From assembly GCA_950295325.1 (NCBI GenBank), contig OX485805.1:34707501-34771500 (forward strand): DNA of 64,000 nt, given 5' to 3'. Below, piece by piece: positions 58,876 to 64,000 of the stretch (its first letter is position 1; the number at the start of each line of letters is the position of its first letter). Below the pieces are notes generated by a model. The model did not search any database and was not told the origin of the DNA. It was given only the letters and a program-made list of their open reading frames with translations. Origin of the DNA: Polytrichum commune. Taxonomy: Eukaryota > Streptophyta > Polytrichopsida > Polytrichales > Polytrichaceae. Made by a program: the position numbers and the translations under genes.

Positions 58876-59134
58876 AGGTGCGAACAACCACTATTTTATA
58901 GGGGGGTATTACTTTCAATTTTTTTTTTTCACATGCTATCATTATGTAAATTTCTACTTTGGGTTAATAGAAAAATGGCTTGCATTACTTATAATTCCAA
59001 ATCACCTATTATTCCATACCCTATAGTACTTTAAAGATGTCCAGTGCCATTTTTGATACCCTATATTACTCTTAAGTCCATTTATAATTTTTAGCCCCCA
59101 TGTTTTTAAAATACCCTATCATTTGTTCGCACGT
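58876..59134. mobile_element. About 260-bp MITE-like element
   Basis: GTGCGAACAA near the left end (58878) pairs with TTGTTCGCAC at the right end (59123..59132). Further inside, ATAGGGGGGTATT matches reversed ATAGGGTATTTT imperfectly. Several CCCTAT(A/C)-type motifs repeat inside. The target site may be TA-rich (ATA). Confidence 0.5.
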
Positions 59135-62100
59135 ATATTGCTACTCCAACCAATGACTACCCCCCCCCCCGCCCGTGATCAAGCTCTAGTTTCTTCGTAC
59201 AAGCTTGTGGCCATCAACCTTAAACCTAAAATCCAAAATTTGACCTTCGTATGAACCCCCATGTTGTCACCACAGTGGTTGCGAGCATCTCTAGCCATAT
59301 TACAACTTATCCAAGATTCAATCTCACGCATGACAATCTCCCAAATCTAATTGGAATCCATTATGCATCTTCATTGTGTATATTGTGCATGATGACAAAA
59401 GCAACATGTGTGCAAGGTTGGCAAGAACCCATTTGTCCAAATTGGAGAAACTTGCAAACAACATAGAGGTGGATGTTGGCACAAATTGAACAAGCTGACA
59501 CCAAACAATGAACTTGAATATTGAGGCACACTCCATTGTATGTTTCATTCCACCAAATTTGAGATGTCCTTCACAACCCACCATGCTAATCCACCGAGTT
59601 TCAAGAAATTTTAAGTACCTTCCAAATGTTAGGACGGTTACAACATAAAAAGTGACTAGAATATGTTGGAAATTGTATTTTAATTGTTGGGTATAGTACA
59701 TGAAGTTGGTACATGGTCGGTACATAGTGTACCCTTAAACCGTATTCATTGGTTGGCCCTTTTGTTGGTTTATGCAATGGCACCTTGGGTGCCATGGTGG
59801 AGACAAGAACCTTAGGCAATGTGGCAAGTCCAAAAATGGGGAAATTAGGGTAAGAGGTATTTTCAAGAGGACATGTTGAGACCCCAAAAAATTCTAATGC
59901 ACATGTTAGAACATAGGCCATACGTTTCGGACCTAGAGTTTTCAAACATATGTGACCCCCAAACTTCAAAGAAGACCATAAAAAAAGATGTTCATTAGAG
60001 TTATTTGTGAAATAACATAGATGAAACCATGTGTTTTAGTCCTAGACCCAGAGTTTATGAATTAACACAAAGTCACCCAGAAAAAAAATAAAAAATTAAT
60101 GCTTAAATCACCATACACAAAAAGTGGTGTCGGACTAGGTATCAAAAACTAGCTTTCCAACTTGACCTACAAGAATGGGTGGGCCAAGCTAGTCAACATA
60201 GGTCGATCCAATATTTAGGACAGCAGGTCCCATGCGCATACCCTATTTTGAATCCTAAAATCTCACAAAAAATTTGAAATGACAAAAAAAAATCCCAAAA
60301 ATTTCACCCAACTTTTAACATAGGCTCCAATACACGACAAGCTTACGAGCTCTTCATAGAAAGGTTTTCTCCAAGAAAGATCAAACCTATGGTTTTGACT
60401 TTCTTTGAGAGAGTTCATGGATAACTCTAATAATGAGCTAGCAGAATTGGTTCCATAACAACTTTGCAGATCTGCCAAATCCACAATCCAGTTGCTATGA
60501 TGAAAGCTAAGGACTGGATGAAAGCCCTAGGCCACTGTATTACGGACTGGATGGATGATGTACAATAACCACGGCCACCACGGATGGATGAGGAAATAGA
60601 GTCTTGAATTCGAACAAGAAACAAGGCCGAAGCTGCCAGTGCGTGTCATAACTCATCGATTTGGCAGCGATTTACTTGCGATTATAGCAAATGTAGTAGC
60701 TCATTTCTGAATAAGCGTGTTTCTGCATCATCAATATCATAGAGATAGAAAATTCTTGACCAGCTGAGAGAGAGTTCAACTGCGAATTTTGACGGAGAAT
60801 TGACGCTGGAGAGTGGCCCTAACCAAGGTGGAAGCAGTGTGTTAGAGAGGTCGCAGAGTTATAGGTCTTAACAGACACTTGAGTCCCGTGCTTTGATACG
60901 GCAAAAACAAATTTACATAAGACGCTGCTGTTGCGATCGAGCATAGTCAGCTCAATGGATCGCACTACCTACTATTTAGGAATTGAAGCACTGGTGATAT
61001 AAATTATAAAGATGCAAAAGAACGTCACCTAATTACAAGGCACTTCAAGTAGAGTGGAACACCACGATTACCGTAGAATAAGGTCGTTGCTTGCGAAAAT
61101 GTATCCAAATTTCCAGGTGAGAGGTGCTCGTCTTTGTGATAGCGCCCGCAGCTATTCGGGTGTATCTCTTGTTGGAGCTTCTTCACAGGCAGCGCTTAAT
61201 TCAAGCCTTACCCGGGGCTATGGCAAGCCAGAGAAAATTTCGTTTACAGCCAGATATCAAAAGCAACGGCATATGTTCTTGCCTCCAGCCGTCTCTCGCA
61301 TTGTAAGAGCAACTTTCCCCATCCACTTCTCTCATAAGTTTCTTTCTCTCTGCGGAACTTAAGAAGCTTGCACATATACTCGGAAATACACAGAAATATA
61401 AGTACTCCTCGATACATTAAACATAAAGAGAATCCGAACGTCCTACTCCTTCACGGCAGTAAAGAGAAGTCTAGGATTGTCCAGTATTCAGATGTCTGCG
61501 TTTCTTTATTCTGGCTGATCCAGAGCTGCTTAGGATGATGTTTGCTTGACATAACCTGCAGCTTGAGCAAAGGTTCAGCAAAAGAGTCGCTCCACGAAAC
61601 ATCGAAAATGCGTATTTCTTAAAGAACGAATTAGCAAAATTCAAATCGCCTCCTCAGGCTCATGATGCTGATGCGCCTTGTAATGAGCATTTACTGAGTA
61701 ACGTGGCAAGAAATGCTTGCGTGGACAACCTGTTTCTCCATCAGCATTTCTCCGTGTGGCTCTCTTAATCGCCACGAGATTTGAAGTCGTACATCGAAGA
61801 GTTTCTATTGTTAGGCTGTGCGGTAAGATCGATTGGACTTGATCACTGGCTGAAGATGCTCCCTGTTCAATCGATAATAGCAAATTGTTTCTAATTGAGT
61901 GTCCAGGCTACTACACATTATTTACGAAATAATTGCTCGTTTATCCTCTTCGTGCGGGCTCGAGATTGTCAGTAAATGACTGCCACGCGGAGACGCTCTG
62001 CTATGGCAAAAAAATGTCACTTTGATGAAATCTGCAGCCTAGTTGTCACAAATCAAGAAATGTAAGCTTCTATAGACTTTTCAGCTGTGCCTAGACTTTT

Positions 62101-62840
62101 ATGAATTCTAATCACCCTTCTTTGTCGGTACATGCAAAATTGTCTTTTCTTTCTAGTTGGAAATCTATCACTACAAATTAATACGGTGGCAATTATGAGT
62201 CAATGCGACCGCGAAATACTGTACCTTCCTGCTATACTCGATTTCCGTCTGTGAACTTGCAAGACTCCGTAAAATCGATATGTGACTTCAATGAGTCTTT
62301 GAATCCAATCATTGATTATATCACGTGTTGTGAGATTTTACTCGATGCGGACATCCGAGTTCTTTTAAGAACGCCTTCGTGGAGTCAATTCCTATCAGAT
62401 GTCTCAATGCTGAAGTTGCACTTCGAAGGTCATTGGTTCGTCGCAACATTTCCTGGACATCGTAGCGCTTTCAACTTTTAAGAGCCAAGAATACTGCCAG
62501 TGAAGTAGTAATCAGCAGCTGCCACACCATCGATCTTATGTGTCCATTTACTTCTTATTTTGTTGGACCTTGCAAGAATTCGCTTCATGAGCATTTTTCT
62601 TTAGACTCAAATATAAACTTATGAAAGGTCTATGATAAAATAATAACAATTGCAAATTCTTTTGCCTCGTGTCTAGACCTTGCCTGGTCAAGGGTCTTCA
62701 ACGAAGATTGTGATTTTCCTATTATTGTGAATTCTCGGTTCCGTCTCGGACTCACTAGAGTCTCTTCCAGTCGGAGTATCAGGCATGATACCGTATATAA
62801 AGGGTTGCGTGATCCAGATTTTCTTGTTGTAATTTTACAG
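59135..62840. other. No firmly supported gene; upstream region of the SCPL gene
   Basis: A poly-C run occurs at 59161. Frames at 61054..61362 and 62203..62481 are unconvincing alone. The right part (60500-62840) is less AT-rich and probably contains the promoter and 5' leader of the serine carboxypeptidase gene. A first exon with its signal peptide should lie here, but I could not place it. Confidence 0.35.
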
Positions 62841-64000
62841 ACTGGGAGTATCGAAACACATGAAGACATGTTTCAATTCCCGGAGGAGGCTGTGCCAACA
62901 AGTTCGGGTTATCTTCCCGTCAGCACTAAAAGCAAGTCTCGATTATTCTACCTGTTCTACGAAGCCACTAAAAGCCCCACAAGAATTGCGGACACACCAA
63001 TTTTGCTATGGCTGAATGGAGGTCCTGGCTGCTCAAGCCTCATCGGCTGCTTTTACGAGCTTGGTCCATGGCGACTCACTGAGAAAGGGAAACTCGAGGC
63101 AAACAATGGAGCTTGGAATCGCAGGTGGTATTAAATGCTAGCCTGTTTTGATGAGTAGCTGATTGGAGGAATTTTATTGTTCTTTGATTGTCTTGCAAAA
63201 TCGGGAAGTCATTAGAGAGCAATGCAGCCACAATAGAGTCGTTGAAATAGAGACATGTATTGACTGGAAGTATATCTGCATCTTCAAATATTGACAGAGG
63301 TTAATTTTGCTATGCAAAGTGTCTAACCGTGAATTGCCTTACAGGTGTGGACTTCTGTGTGTGGATAATCCAGTTGGTGCAGGTTTCAGTATCGCCGCCA
63401 CTACGGAAGATATACCCAAGGATCAATACACGATGGCAGGTCACCTGTACTATGCATTGCAAAACTTCTTCACTCAAAATCCGACATTCCAAAAACGTCC
63501 GTTCTTCTTGGCAGGCGAGAGTTATGCAGGAAAGTACATCCCCGCGCTGGCTTATTACATCATGGCAGAATCTCCGATGGGGCCTCCATTCCCGAAATTG
63601 GCTGGAATTGCCATAGGAAACGGCCTTACGGACCCTCGCATTCAGGTGATAGGATATGTCAGACTTGCGCACAATCTTTGATTCCCTCAATTCCTTGACA
63701 CTGAAAACCTGCACCTGAGGCTTCGAAAGTTGCCAATTCCGCAAAAAAATCATTGATCTTTCCACCTCTTTCAGTTAGACCTCAATATGGTGATTTTTTA
63801 TCTTTAAGTCGTGTGATTATCTTCGAGCGGCTCAAATGTGGAAACAAACTCCAGAGATGAGATTTTATCGCTAAGTATCGTCGGTCCTTTAATCATCGAC
63901 ATTGTTCTCATCCTGACACGGTTGGATTCACAGGTGGCGCAACATGCAGACGTTTCACTCTACCTGGGTTTGATTGACAAAGAACAGAGTCTTCAAGTAC
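62841..64000 (+). CDS. SCPL50: Serine carboxypeptidase-like protein (SCPL50 type), 5' part, cut by window end
   Basis: Three exons join in phase: 62841..63124, 63345..63645 and 63934 to beyond 64000. Diagnostic S10 peptidase blocks are AVPTSSGYLPV, TPILLWLNGGPGCSSLIGCF, YELGPW and GAWNR, then RCGLLCVDNPVGAGFSIAA, FFLAGESYAGKYIPALAYY (the nucleophile Ser of GESYAGK) and AIGNGLTDPRIQ. The third exon continues VAQHADVSLYLGLIDKEQ. The remaining catalytic Asp and His lie outside the window. Wording around SGYLPV and GLLCVDNP matches the plant SCPL50/51 subfamily from family knowledge. The frame is also open upstream to an ATG at 62727, but the AG at 62840 looks like an acceptor and a signal-peptide exon is expected upstream. 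Members are secreted or vacuolar exopeptidases or acyltransferases; the activity here is not determined. Confidence 0.85.

Noticed and set aside
61054-61362. Arg/Ser-rich frame that could be a mitochondrial targeting exon
   Set aside because: It lacks a good start (first real ATG is at 61099), no second exon joins it, and no family is recognised.
62203-62481. 92-codon frame upstream of the carboxypeptidase gene
   Set aside because: No signal peptide, no splice continuity and no family; it could not be shown to be the missing first exon.
1-64000. CRISPR arrays, bacterial operons, rRNA or tRNA genes
   Set aside because: I saw no direct-repeat/spacer arrays, no tRNA-like cloverleaf signatures and no rRNA motifs; introns and plant-type families show a eukaryotic nuclear genome.

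Overview
The window is nuclear DNA of a land plant. It is AT-rich and intron-containing, and much of it is DNA transposons. The strongest taxonomic clue is a three-exon gene at 34683..29042 (minus strand) that joins a protein kinase domain to an NB-ARC domain and LRRs. From family knowledge, this PK-NBS-LRR (PNL) architecture belongs to the moss immune-receptor repertoire; liverworts instead use hydrolase-NBS-LRR. I therefore read the window as a bryophyte, most likely a moss. The species cannot be fixed from the sequence.

Layout. (1) 1-4.7 kb: a minus-strand TPR-like gene; seven exons chain in phase and the gene runs off the left edge. (2) 5.0-7.25 kb: a plus-strand two-exon gene of unknown function with an acidic C-terminus. 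Its promoter and first exon recur as an inverted copy at 16.5-10.3 kb, which is broken by a 4.54 kb hAT transposon (10531..15068, exact 8-bp target duplication). That hAT is itself split by a 409-bp MITE. (3) 18-20.8 kb: a possible small secreted protein and a two-exon polytopic membrane protein. (4) 20.8-29 kb: no supported gene, but minisatellites and several short terminal-inverted-repeat elements. (5) 29.0-34.7 kb: the PNL receptor, with 15 nearly identical 144-bp LRR units. (6) 34.7-46 kb: repeat-rich DNA with nested elements and three dispersed copies of one sequence unit, two of them split by different transposons. (7) 46-50.5 kb: a second, decayed hAT transposase gene, also split by a copy of the same 409-bp MITE. 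(8) 50800..54174: a complete GC-rich PIF/Harbinger element with both genes open. (9) 54-62.8 kb: AT-rich DNA with little support for genes. (10) 62.8 kb to the right edge: the 5' part of a serine carboxypeptidase-like gene of the SCPL50 type.

How the parts relate. The host genes do not look functionally linked. The coherent stories are immune-receptor diversification by unequal exchange of an LRR unit, a potentially autonomous Harbinger element, and a datable nest of insertions: gene duplication, then hAT insertion, then MITE insertion. Splice sites were chosen by eye from GT/AG context and phase agreement. No searches were run, so names rest on motif recognition.
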